38,631 nt of DNA from a bacterium (GTDB taxonomy: Bacteria; 4484-113): NCBI GenBank assembly GCA_021163765.1, contig JAGGTK010000056.1:1-38631 (forward strand). Reading direction: 5' to 3'. Positions within the stretch are counted from its first letter, which is position 1; each line of letters starts with the position of its first letter. The notes beneath the pieces were generated by a model that did not search any database, was not told the DNA's origin, and saw only the letters and a list, made by a program, of their open reading frames with translations. This document shows positions 15,033-21,630 of the stretch, piece by piece. A program made the position numbers and the translations under genes.

Positions 15033-16133
15033 ATGGAAACCTTCGTCGTCTCGGACGGCAAGAAGGGGCATTTGAACCAGAGCCTCGCCTTCGCGGAGCT
15101 GCTGGGGAGCAACCCACGGGTACTTCAGATGCGCCCGTTGCCGGGAACGCGGGAACCGCTGTCGCGCTTGTTCTCGCCTGTCTTCCCGCCGAAAAAGTAC
15201 CCGCGCGGATGGCTCTCGTGGGTGCTGGAGACCAGCTTTGGCGCGGCTGAACCGACCGATTGCGGCGAGCGCCCGCTGGTCATCTCCGCCGGCACGACAT
15301 CCGCTATTCCCGCGCTGGCACTTGCAGCGCGTAATGGTGGCAGAGCGCTGCATATCCTGAAGCCGACCTTTGTGCCGCCACGGCTGTTTGATGTCGTTGT
15401 TTTGCCCCAACACGACGTGGCAGGAGAGGTTCCGCGCAACGTTCTTACGCTGCCAGTAGCCTTGGGCCCCATCGGCGGTCGCTCGCTGGAGGAATCGCTA
15501 AGTGAGATGCGCCGGCGTATCGGACGCACGCTGGAGCCCGAACGCGGTTTCATTGCGGTGCTCGTCGGCGGCGACTCGGCACACCGCAGGATGCTGCCGG
15601 AGCTTGTGCTGTCTGAAGTAAACAGCGTTGTGTCGTTTGCCCGGGAGCGAAGCCTGCGGATACTGCTCACCACGTCGAGAAGGACGCCGGCGGAAGTGGA
15701 GGATGCGCTGATCGAGCTGTCAGCGCGCGAGACTGGGCTTTTTTGCTTCTGCGTATGGGGGCGGAGCGACGGTTACAATCCGGTTCCGGCCTTCCTTGAA
15801 CTCGCTGATGGCGTAATGGTCACAGAGGACAGCGTGTCAATGGCTTCCGAGGCGATTCTGGCGGGCCACCATCCGCTCATACTCCCGTTAGAGCCTATCG
15901 GCGGCTCACATAAGCTGGAGCGCTTTCACCAGTACCTTTATGAGCGGAAGCTTGCGCTGCCGCTGCGCGCAGGTGAGGATAACCGTTTGTTGTGGGAGTC
16001 TGCGCTTGCGCTGGAGCGGCGCGACCGTGAAGCGGTATATAATGCTATCGGCCTCCCGGAGCTGTTGCGGCAAGCGCGGGAGATGCTGGGTTTGGAAGTT
16101 GTCCCACGACTCGGACATACAACAGGAGCGTAA
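15033..16133 (+). CDS. ELM1/GtrOC1-family protein (DUF1022)
   Basis: Member of the family named after plant mitochondrial fission factor ELM1; bacterial members have a glycosyltransferase-B-like fold and usually sit among LPS genes. Family features seen: the Ser-Asp-Gly-Lys-Lys-Gly-His opening, the central Val-Gly-Gly-Asp-Ser segment, the Thr-Glu-Asp-Ser-Val-Ser-Met sequence and the C-terminal Gly-Gly-Ser-His-Lys-Leu-Glu-Arg-Phe. Length is 366. The start is 3 bp after the upstream stop, with TGAGAG as a weak ribosome binding site, so translation is probably coupled. The GT9 and heptose genes downstream support a role in outer-membrane glycoconjugate assembly; its exact reaction is unknown. 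Confidence 0.85.
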   Translation: METFVVSDGKKGHLNQSLAFAELLGSNPRVLQMRPLPGTREPLSRLFSPVFPPKKYPRGWLSWVLETSFGAAEPTDCGERPLVISAGTTSAIPALALAARNGGRALHILKPTFVPPRLFDVVVLPQHDVAGEVPRNVLTLPVALGPIGGRSLEESLSEMRRRIGRTLEPERGFIAVLVGGDSAHRRMLPELVLSEVNSVVSFARERSLRILLTTSRRTPAEVEDALIELSARETGLFCFCVWGRSDGYNPVPAFLELADGVMVTEDSVSMASEAILAGHHPLILPLEPIGGSHKLERFHQYLYERKLALPLRAGEDNRLLWESALALERRDREAVYNAIGLPELLRQAREMLGLEVVPRLGHTTGA

Positions 16134-16716
16134 GAAGCTAAAGCAGGGCGCATACCTGGCGCTCACACGCCTGCGCATCTACCTGGGTTTATTATTCCCC
16201 CTGGCGATGCTGATTCTTGGGCGCCTGAACGTGCCGATGTTCGCGGCGGGTGCGGTTTTGGTCCTGTGCGGTGTGGGGCTAAGGCTCTATTCCGCCGGCA
16301 TGCTGCGCAAGGACAGAAGGCTGCAACGCACGGGCCCGTACAGGCTGTGCCGCAACCCGCTGTATCTGGGCACCATCCTCCTTCAACTGGGATTTGCTTT
16401 GGCATCCGGAGTCTGGAGTTTCGTTATACTAGCTCTCGTTGTGTTCGGGGCGGTTTACATCGCTGTCATCCTGCTGGAGGAGCGCTGGCTTGCCAAGGTG
16501 TTCGGTGAGCCTTATGAAGAATACATGCGTGGCACGCCGCGATTGCTTCCGACTTTTCGGTCGATTAGGGAGTCAATGGCGCGCGTACCATATTCCTTTG
16601 CGCAAGCGGTGGCCAACCACGAACACAAGACTGCGGTTATCGGCGTCTTGGGAGTTATTCTCTTTCTGATAAAATACACGCTGAGCCTATGGACCCTGCC
16701 CGTCAACCTCTGGTAG
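16099..16716 (+). CDS. ICMT/PEMT-like membrane methyltransferase
   Basis: Small integral membrane protein of the isoprenylcysteine carboxyl methyltransferase / phospholipid methyltransferase superfamily. After a basic N-terminus there are about four hydrophobic segments, the central Thr-Gly-Pro-Tyr-Arg-Leu-Cys-Arg-Asn-Pro-Leu-Tyr-Leu motif, a Glu-Glu-Arg segment and the C-terminal Phe-Gly-Glu-Pro-Tyr-Glu-Glu-Tyr followed by Pro-Arg, which binds SAM in this family. The start is uncertain: the frame is open far upstream inside the ELM1 gene. I give a TTG at 16099; an ATG at 16042 would add 19 residues, and no start follows the good GGAG at 16124-16127. Either choice overlaps the upstream gene, and the 3' end overlaps the GT9 gene by 28 bp. 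The substrate is unknown; context suggests a lipid or envelope molecule. Confidence 0.75.
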   Translation: MSHDSDIQQERKKLKQGAYLALTRLRIYLGLLFPLAMLILGRLNVPMFAAGAVLVLCGVGLRLYSAGMLRKDRRLQRTGPYRLCRNPLYLGTILLQLGFALASGVWSFVILALVVFGAVYIAVILLEERWLAKVFGEPYEEYMRGTPRLLPTFRSIRESMARVPYSFAQAVANHEHKTAVIGVLGVILFLIKYTLSLWTLPVNLW

Positions 16717-17756
16717 AGCGTCGGTTCAGCAACATACTGGTCCTGGATTTTTCCCTCATTGGGGACCTTGTGATGCTTTCGCCGGCGCTAAGGCGTCTTA
16801 GGGAAACGTACCCCGGCGCACGGCTCACGCTTGTGAGCCAGCCGGTTGGGTGGGAGCTCTTTCGCGCGGGCGGCCTGGTTGATGAAGTACTGGCATGGGA
16901 CAAGCGGGGTACGGACCGCGGGCTTGCTGGCCTGCTGCGGCTGGCGGGGCGATTGCGGCAAAAGCATTACGATGCGGCGTTTGTTTTCCACCGCTCCTTC
17001 GGGTCCGCGCTTGCAGCCTACCTTGCGCGCATACCGGTACGGGTGGGATACCGCCACGAGCTTCGAGATTTCCTTCTGACTCACCGGGTGAAACAGCCTG
17101 AACTGCCTGAGCACCTGACCCGCGAGAACCTGCATCTCCTGGACGAAGTCGGCATACCCGGAGAGGAGACGCCGGTGGAAGTGGATGTTGACCGCACCTG
17201 CGAAGACGATTTTCTGAGGAGGATGAAGCAGCGCCTGGATGTCAACGGCCGTCCGCTTGTGCTCATCTGCCCGCTCGGCGGCTGGCCCACGAAAAGCTGG
17301 CGGCCGCAACTGATTAACCGCCTGCTTGACCGGTTCGCCGTGCACGATGCGACGTTCGCGATTGTTGGCGCTCCGGGCGAAGAGCAATACGCGGCAGACA
17401 TCTACTCGGTCAACAATGAGGTGGTTAACCTTGTGGGCCGGACGACGCTGCGTGAGCTTGTGTACCTTGTGCGTCGGGCGGATGTGGTTGTATCGCCGGA
17501 CACGAGCGTGGTTCACCTGGCGACGGCGGTGGGAACGCCGGTGGTGGCGCTGTTCGGGCCGACGGCGGCGGAACGCTGCGGGCCCTCCCCCGGCTCGCAG
17601 GCCTCCGTGATATACGGTAAGGTGAATTGCCTGAAGTGCTATCTTAAGAAGTGTAATAAAGAACCATTCTGTATGGATACGATTACGCCGGAGGAGGTCA
17701 AGGCTGAGGTGGACCGTTACCTCGCGCGAAAGCCGGCCTCCGGCAATGCGGAGTAA
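16689..17756 (+). CDS. GT9 heptosyltransferase-like glycosyltransferase
   Basis: Predicted to add ADP-heptose to the LPS inner core at the inner membrane. The 355-residue protein has the Gly-Asp-Leu-Val-Met loop with the family Asp, a Pro-Leu-Gly-Gly-Trp-Pro-Thr-Lys-Ser-Trp segment that corresponds to the donor-binding region, and the C-terminal Ser-Pro-Asp-Thr-Ser-Val-Val-His-Leu-Ala signature with Ala-Leu-Phe-Gly-Pro-Thr. It ends in a cluster of cysteines (Cys-Leu-Lys-Cys-Tyr and a later Phe-Cys-Met), as several heptosyltransferases do. hldE1 and hldE2, which make ADP-heptose, follow directly, so donor and transferase are co-expressed. Which core position it glycosylates cannot be read. Confidence 0.9.
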   Translation: MDPARQPLVERRFSNILVLDFSLIGDLVMLSPALRRLRETYPGARLTLVSQPVGWELFRAGGLVDEVLAWDKRGTDRGLAGLLRLAGRLRQKHYDAAFVFHRSFGSALAAYLARIPVRVGYRHELRDFLLTHRVKQPELPEHLTRENLHLLDEVGIPGEETPVEVDVDRTCEDDFLRRMKQRLDVNGRPLVLICPLGGWPTKSWRPQLINRLLDRFAVHDATFAIVGAPGEEQYAADIYSVNNEVVNLVGRTTLRELVYLVRRADVVVSPDTSVVHLATAVGTPVVALFGPTAAERCGPSPGSQASVIYGKVNCLKCYLKKCNKEPFCMDTITPEEVKAEVDRYLARKPASGNAE

Positions 17757-17759
17757 ACC

Positions 17760-18728
17760 GTGAAGTTGGAAGAGTTTATTGACGCAATGGGCGGCAGCCG
17801 GGTGGCGGTGCTGGGTGATCTCATCTGCGACCGCTTCATCTACGGCGAAGTGGGTCGCATATCGCCGGAAGCGCCGGTACCGGTTATGCGCGCAGGCCGC
17901 GAGGAATTCCGTGCGGGTGGCGCGGCGAACGTGGTGCACAACATCATCGCGCTGGGCGGCGCCGCCGAAGCATTCGGGATAATCGGCGACGACAACAACG
18001 CCCGGATGCTGCTGGAGCATTTGCATTCCTTCGGCTCGGGCACGCAGGGGATAATTACGGTAAGCGGGCGGCCCACAACGATAAAGACGCGGCTCGTGGC
18101 GCAGAGCCAGCAGCTTCTGCGGGTGGACGAGGAAGTGACGGAAGCCATCGACACGCGCGCCGAAGACAGCATCCTCGGCGCTATGAAGACGACACTCGAA
18201 GAATGCCAGGTTCTCGTCATCAGCGATTACGACAAAGGTGTGCTCACGGAGCGCCTGGCGCGTGAAGCCATAGCCCTTTACAGGGGCGCGGGCAAGCAGG
18301 TGATCTGTGACCCCAAGCCGGCGAACATCCCGCACTTCAAGGGAGTCTCGCTGCTCACGCCCAACCGCAACGAGGCGTTCCTTGCCGCCGGGATCGCGCG
18401 CGTGCAGCCGGATTCGCTGGAGGTGGCCGCCCGCAGGATTCGCGATGTGGTTGAAAGCGACGCCGTGGCGATAACGGCGGGCGCCGATGGAATCTACCTT
18501 CTGGCAGGCGACGACTTCACGCATATACCTTCAGAAGGCATCGAGGTCTACGATGTGGTCGGCGCGGGTGACACCGTCTGCGCGATAATCGCGCTGGCGC
18601 TGGCGGCGGGAGCGGATTATGTGGAAGCCACAACGCTCGCAAACTACGCCGCCGGCATCGTCGTGGGCAAGCTGGGACTGGCAACGGTGAGCGCGGAGGA
18701 GCTGAAAGCGCGGCTGGCAGGCGGATAG
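17760..18728 (+). CDS. Heptose-7-phosphate kinase (HldE domain I, stand-alone)
   Basis: Phosphorylates D-glycero-beta-D-manno-heptose 7-phosphate at C1 in ADP-heptose synthesis. It is a PfkB/ribokinase-fold protein of 322 residues, with the N-terminal Gly-Asp-Leu-Ile-Cys-Asp-Arg segment, a Gly-Gly-Ala-Ala-Asn-Val-Val-His-Asn stretch and the catalytic Gly-Ala-Gly-Asp-Thr near the C-terminus. Start is GTG at 17760, 3 bp after the GT9 stop, with GGAG at 17750-17753. In enterobacteria this domain is fused to the adenylyltransferase; here the two are separate adjacent genes, as in many other phyla (HldA/HldC or RfaE1/RfaE2 arrangement). Confidence 0.93.
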   Translation: MKLEEFIDAMGGSRVAVLGDLICDRFIYGEVGRISPEAPVPVMRAGREEFRAGGAANVVHNIIALGGAAEAFGIIGDDNNARMLLEHLHSFGSGTQGIITVSGRPTTIKTRLVAQSQQLLRVDEEVTEAIDTRAEDSILGAMKTTLEECQVLVISDYDKGVLTERLAREAIALYRGAGKQVICDPKPANIPHFKGVSLLTPNRNEAFLAAGIARVQPDSLEVAARRIRDVVESDAVAITAGADGIYLLAGDDFTHIPSEGIEVYDVVGAGDTVCAIIALALAAGADYVEATTLANYAAGIVVGKLGLATVSAEELKARLAGG

Positions 18729-18730
18729 AG

Positions 18731-19183
18731 ATGCTGAGTGCTGACGAGACGGGACTGCTGGAGAGCGCTAGAGCATCCGGCAAGACCATCGTTTTCACCA
18801 ACGGGTGTTTTGACCTGCTGCATCCGGGGCACATCCACCAGCTTCGCGAGGCTAAGGCGCAGGGGGATTTCCTTATCGTCGGCCTCAACTCCGATGCGAG
18901 CACGCGAAGGCTGAAAGGCGAGGGCAGGCCGGTGCTGCCCCAGGACGCGCGGCGTGAGCTGCTGGAGGCCATCCGCTACGTGGACGCCGTGGTTGTCTTC
19001 GACGGGGACACGCCGGAAGAACTCATCCGCGAAGTGCGCCCCGACGTGCTGGTCAAAGGCGCGGAATACGAAACCAAAGACATCGTCGGCGCGGGGTTCG
19101 TTGAGGGATACGGCGGCCGCGTGCACCGCGTGGCGATGCTGCCCGGATACTCCACCAGCGAGCTGCTGGCAAAGCTCAGGTAG
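18731..19183 (+). CDS. Heptose-1-phosphate adenylyltransferase (HldE domain II, stand-alone)
   Basis: Transfers AMP to heptose 1-phosphate to give ADP-heptose. The 150-residue nucleotidyltransferase shows Thr-Asn-Gly-Cys-Phe-Asp-Leu-Leu-His-Pro-Gly-His, containing the HxGH motif, followed by Gly-Leu-Asn-Ser-Asp and the Leu-Val-Lys-Gly-Ala-Glu-Tyr segment. The close Gly-Tyr-Ser-Thr-Ser at the C-terminus is the usual ISTS-like motif. It starts 2 bp after hldE1 and 6 bp before comF, inside one operon. Confidence 0.95.
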   Translation: MLSADETGLLESARASGKTIVFTNGCFDLLHPGHIHQLREAKAQGDFLIVGLNSDASTRRLKGEGRPVLPQDARRELLEAIRYVDAVVVFDGDTPEELIREVRPDVLVKGAEYETKDIVGAGFVEGYGGRVHRVAMLPGYSTSELLAKLR

Positions 19184-19189
19184 CGGCAT

Positions 19190-19960
19190 ATGTTGCAGCG
19201 GACACTCAGCGTGCTCGGCGACCTTGTAGCGAGTATCGCCGGGCTTATGTTCCCCCAGCACTGCATCTTCTGCGGCGAAATGGCGGAGACGCTGGTGTGC
19301 GACGAGTGCGCCGGCAAGCTTACGCCCGTCCAGCACCCTATCTGCCCTCGCTGCGGCAAGCCGCTGAAGACAGGCGTTGCGCGTAGCGAATGCCTGCATT
19401 GCTCCGGCCACCCCTGGCACGTCGATACTGCGAGAGCGCTCTTCATCTATGAAGGCCAGGGGCGCGATGCTCTGCACCGTTTCAAGTACGGACGGCGGCG
19501 CGGGCTGGCGCGGTTCTTCGGCAGGGAACTGTCACGGGGAGCGGGCGACCTGAACCGTCTGGGTGCGCTTTTCAACTGGGATTTCGGCGAAGAACCGGAG
19601 ATGGTGATTCCTATGCCGCTGCACTGGTGGAAGCGCTTTCTTCGGTGGTTCAACCAGAGCGAGCTGATACTCAAGTTCTACGCGCCAACGCTTGACCTGC
19701 CGGTGGAGCCATTAGTGCTGAAGCGGACGAGGTTTACCCGTTCCCAGGTCGGGCTGACGGAACCCCAGCGGTTCGCCAACGTTCGCAGGGCGTTTGTCGT
19801 TCCTGAGCGAGCCGCAGGCCGAGTACGCGGGAAGCGCATCCTGCTGCTTGACGACCTGGTTACCACAGGCGCTACTCTAAACGCTGCGGCGCGCGCGCTG
19901 AAGGGCGCTGGCGCGAAGAAGGTCTACGCGCTCTCTTTCTTCACAGCCGTGTTGAAGTGA
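19190..19960 (+). CDS. comF: ComF-family phosphoribosyltransferase-like protein
   Basis: ComF proteins are needed for DNA uptake in naturally competent bacteria and occur very widely. This 256-residue member has an N-terminal zinc-binding double CxxC arrangement (Cys-Ile-Phe-Cys, Cys-Asp-Glu-Cys, Cys-Pro-Arg-Cys, Cys-Leu-His-Cys) and a C-terminal PRPP-binding loop (Leu-Leu-Leu-Asp-Asp-Leu-Val-Thr-Thr-Gly-Ala-Thr). The Phe-Lys-Tyr-Gly segment is also typical. An AGGTAG precedes the ATG. It is the last gene of the 12213-19960 run. The comM/yifB gene further on (35511) is also linked to transformation in some species. Confidence 0.92.
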   Translation: MLQRTLSVLGDLVASIAGLMFPQHCIFCGEMAETLVCDECAGKLTPVQHPICPRCGKPLKTGVARSECLHCSGHPWHVDTARALFIYEGQGRDALHRFKYGRRRGLARFFGRELSRGAGDLNRLGALFNWDFGEEPEMVIPMPLHWWKRFLRWFNQSELILKFYAPTLDLPVEPLVLKRTRFTRSQVGLTEPQRFANVRRAFVVPERAAGRVRGKRILLLDDLVTTGATLNAAARALKGAGAKKVYALSFFTAVLK

Positions 19961-20009
19961 GCTTGCCCGCTCGCGTTGCAGGTGGTTGTGTCCTGCAAGA
20001 GAGTTCGGC

Positions 20010-20038
20010 TTGAAAACTCGCAGGTCGGCGGGTAGAAT
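20010..20038 (+). promoter_or_regulatory. Sigma70-type promoter of tRNA-Asp
   Basis: TTGAAA (20010-20015) and TAGAAT (20033-20038) are separated by exactly 17 bp. The -10 ends 12 bp before the mature tRNA 5' end at 20051, as expected for a short-leader tRNA transcript. Confidence 0.75.
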
Positions 20039-20050
20039 AGCTCGCGCTGC

Positions 20051-20124
20051 GGGGACGTAGTGTAGAGGCCTAACATACTTGCCTGTCACGCAAGAGATCG
20101 CGAGTTCGAATCTCGTCGTCCCCG
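20051..20124 (+). tRNA. tRNA-Asp (GTC)
   Basis: A full cloverleaf can be folded by hand. The acceptor stem is GGGGACG (20051-20057) with CGTCCCC (20117-20123) and discriminator G at 20124. The D stem is GTGT (20060-20063) with ACAT (20073-20076). The anticodon stem is CTTGC/GCAAG (20078-20082, 20090-20094) around loop CTGTCAC, giving anticodon GTC. The T stem is GCGAG/CTCGT (20100-20104, 20112-20116) around TTCGAAT. The 3' CCA is not encoded. The G discriminator and GTC anticodon are the AspRS identity elements; aspS itself lies 9 kb downstream. Confidence 0.97.
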
Positions 20125-20144
20125 CTTTTCGGTTTCACCCGTCA

Positions 20145-20174
20145 CATATCAGCCGTCCCTCCGCGCCTGATATG
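20145..20174 (+). repeat. Hairpin downstream of tRNA-Asp
   Basis: CATATCAG (20145-20152) pairs perfectly with CTGATATG (20167-20174) over a 14-nt loop, 21 bp after the tRNA. No T tract follows, so it is only a weak candidate terminator or processing signal. The remaining gap to 20321 shows nothing coding. Confidence 0.35.
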
Positions 20175-20307
20175 GTTCGTTTGGGCTGTGCGAAGCGGCC
20201 AGAACCGGCTGGAACCAGCAACGATTCCGCGCATCATTAAGCTTGCGAGCCTGCCACCGAATTCGCCGCCGCCTTGAGCCGCCATTGCGTTCATCCCCTG
20301 TGACGCC

Positions 20308-20313
20308 TACAAT
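20308..20313 (+). promoter_or_regulatory. -10 element of MoeA-like gene, probable leaderless start
   Basis: TACAAT at 20308-20313 ends only 8 bp before the ATG at 20322. Transcription would begin about 20320, at or next to the start codon, so the message would be leaderless. There is no ribosome binding site before the ATG, which agrees. Confidence 0.45.
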
Positions 20314-20321
20314 ACGCCTCT

Positions 20322-21545
20322 ATGCTCACAGGACTGAGCTGGCAGGAAACCCAGAGTCGGCTGCTTGCGTGGGCCCGTCCGCTGGGCGCTGACACGGCGC
20401 GCCTGCACCACGCCCTATCTCACTGCGCGGCTGTGGACGTGCCCGTGCAGTCGCCGTATCCTGCGCACAGCCTGGCTCAGGAACGCGGCTACGCTCTGAA
20501 CTATGATGCCCTGAAGGCGTACTGGGACAGAGACGAGATTCCGCTGTTCAGGTTCGGCGGCAACCTCGGCGGCCGGCGCACGTTCGAGCGGCAGGTCTCA
20601 AGCGACCAGGCGATGCTGGTTGACGCCGGCACCTTTCTTCCGGATGCTTACGACCTGGTTGTGCCGGAAGGCGGAGTCGAACGGAAGGACAACGAGGTTG
20701 CGGTAAGAGCGCGGCCGGAGAGATACAGCGGTGTCATCCGCCAGGGGCAGTTCGTTCCCGATCAGCGCGTGCTGTTGCCGAAAGGTCAGCGCATCACGCA
20801 CGCGGGCCACGCCGCGCTCTACAGCCAGCCGGTGGAAGAACTTAACGTGTTGCGCAAGCCAATAATCGGCTCGCTCGTTCTCGGCTCCGGCCTCCACGAT
20901 CCTCACACGGTAAGGGCGCCCAAGGAATCGACTCCCGAACTTCTCTCGCCAATGATGACGGGCATTTGCGCCCGATGGCAATTCCCCTTTATCTCCCTGG
21001 GAGTTCAGGAGTCACACAGAAGTGTTGGCGAAGCGGTGGGCCTGGCATCGGAGCAGGCGGAAATCCTGGTTGTCTCCGGCATTCTTTCCTCGTCTCAATG
21101 GCAGGGCTTTACGCGCATGCTTGGTGAGACGTGGGATCTGCGGATTGAAGGCCTTAGCCACCCGCCGTGCGAAAGGTTTTGCGTGGCTGAGCGGGATGGG
21201 GGGTGGCTATTCTTTCTGCCCTACCACCCGCCCATGATACAGGCTCTCTTAATGTTACTCGTATACCCGCTCGTTACGCGAGTGGTGGGAGACGAACGCG
21301 GATGCGTCCCCTTCGTGTCCGCAAGGTCGCTGGAAGCCGTTGAGGTGAAGGTCCCGCAGGACGATATCTGGGTCGCGCGCGAGAAGCTTACTTGCGAGTT
21401 TATGAATGTCGCGGAGGTGAGCCTGATCTGCCAGATATCGCGTGCTACGCTCGCGTCCCTGGTTGAAGGCACCTGCTTCGCTATTCCTCGAGCACCGGGC
21501 GATCGCATTGAGGCGCACAGTGACCTGGCGATAGTCCGCTACTAG
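20322..21545 (+). CDS. Degenerate MoeA-like protein
   Basis: Overall order and spacing recall MoeA, the molybdenum insertase: an N-terminal part with a Gly-Tyr-Ala segment, a middle domain with Ala-Gly-Thr-Phe-Leu-Pro then a Val-Val-Pro-Glu stretch and a Leu-Pro-Lys-Gly-Gln-Arg-Ile segment, a MogA-like domain with a Leu-Val-Val-Ser-Gly strand (where MoeA has Thr-Ser-Gly-Gly-Val-Ser-Gly), and a C-terminal domain. Yet the functional motifs are gone. Ser-Ala-Met-Asp-Gly-Tyr-Ala is replaced by a version with Arg in place of Asp, the GGVSxG motif reads Gly-Ile-Leu-Ser-Ser, and the Leu-Pro-Gly-Asn-Pro motif reads Leu-Pro-Tyr-His-Pro. Length is 407, as in MoeA, and the frame is intact, so it is probably a maintained protein with a changed job rather than a pseudogene. 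No other molybdenum cofactor gene is nearby. The family assignment is my reading of the pattern. Confidence 0.55.
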   Translation: MLTGLSWQETQSRLLAWARPLGADTARLHHALSHCAAVDVPVQSPYPAHSLAQERGYALNYDALKAYWDRDEIPLFRFGGNLGGRRTFERQVSSDQAMLVDAGTFLPDAYDLVVPEGGVERKDNEVAVRARPERYSGVIRQGQFVPDQRVLLPKGQRITHAGHAALYSQPVEELNVLRKPIIGSLVLGSGLHDPHTVRAPKESTPELLSPMMTGICARWQFPFISLGVQESHRSVGEAVGLASEQAEILVVSGILSSSQWQGFTRMLGETWDLRIEGLSHPPCERFCVAERDGGWLFFLPYHPPMIQALLMLLVYPLVTRVVGDERGCVPFVSARSLEAVEVKVPQDDIWVAREKLTCEFMNVAEVSLICQISRATLASLVEGTCFAIPRAPGDRIEAHSDLAIVRY

Positions 21546-21607
21546 CGCAATCGAACGCTTCAGGCTGGCTTTTCGTCCCCTTTTCGGGTTTGCAGCGGCG
21601 AGTCCGG

Positions 21608-21616
21608 TGCTACAAT
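21608..21616 (+). promoter_or_regulatory. Extended -10 promoter of the lptD-like gene
   Basis: TGCTACAAT at 21608-21616 is an extended -10; TTGCAG at 21590-21595 may act as a -35 with a short 15-bp spacer. Transcription would start near 21623, about 8 nt before the chosen ATG at 21631. Confidence 0.5.
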
Positions 21617-21630
21617 TAAGGTTTACGGGG

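Noticed and set aside
16788..18524. A 578-codon open frame on the minus strand opposite the GT9 and hldE1 genes
   Set aside because: It is antisense to two well-recognised genes, is rich in Arg/His as GC-rich shadows are, and has no family features.
20051..20174. tRNA-Asp as an integration site for a mobile element
   Set aside because: No second copy of the tRNA 3' end and no integrase were seen in the window.
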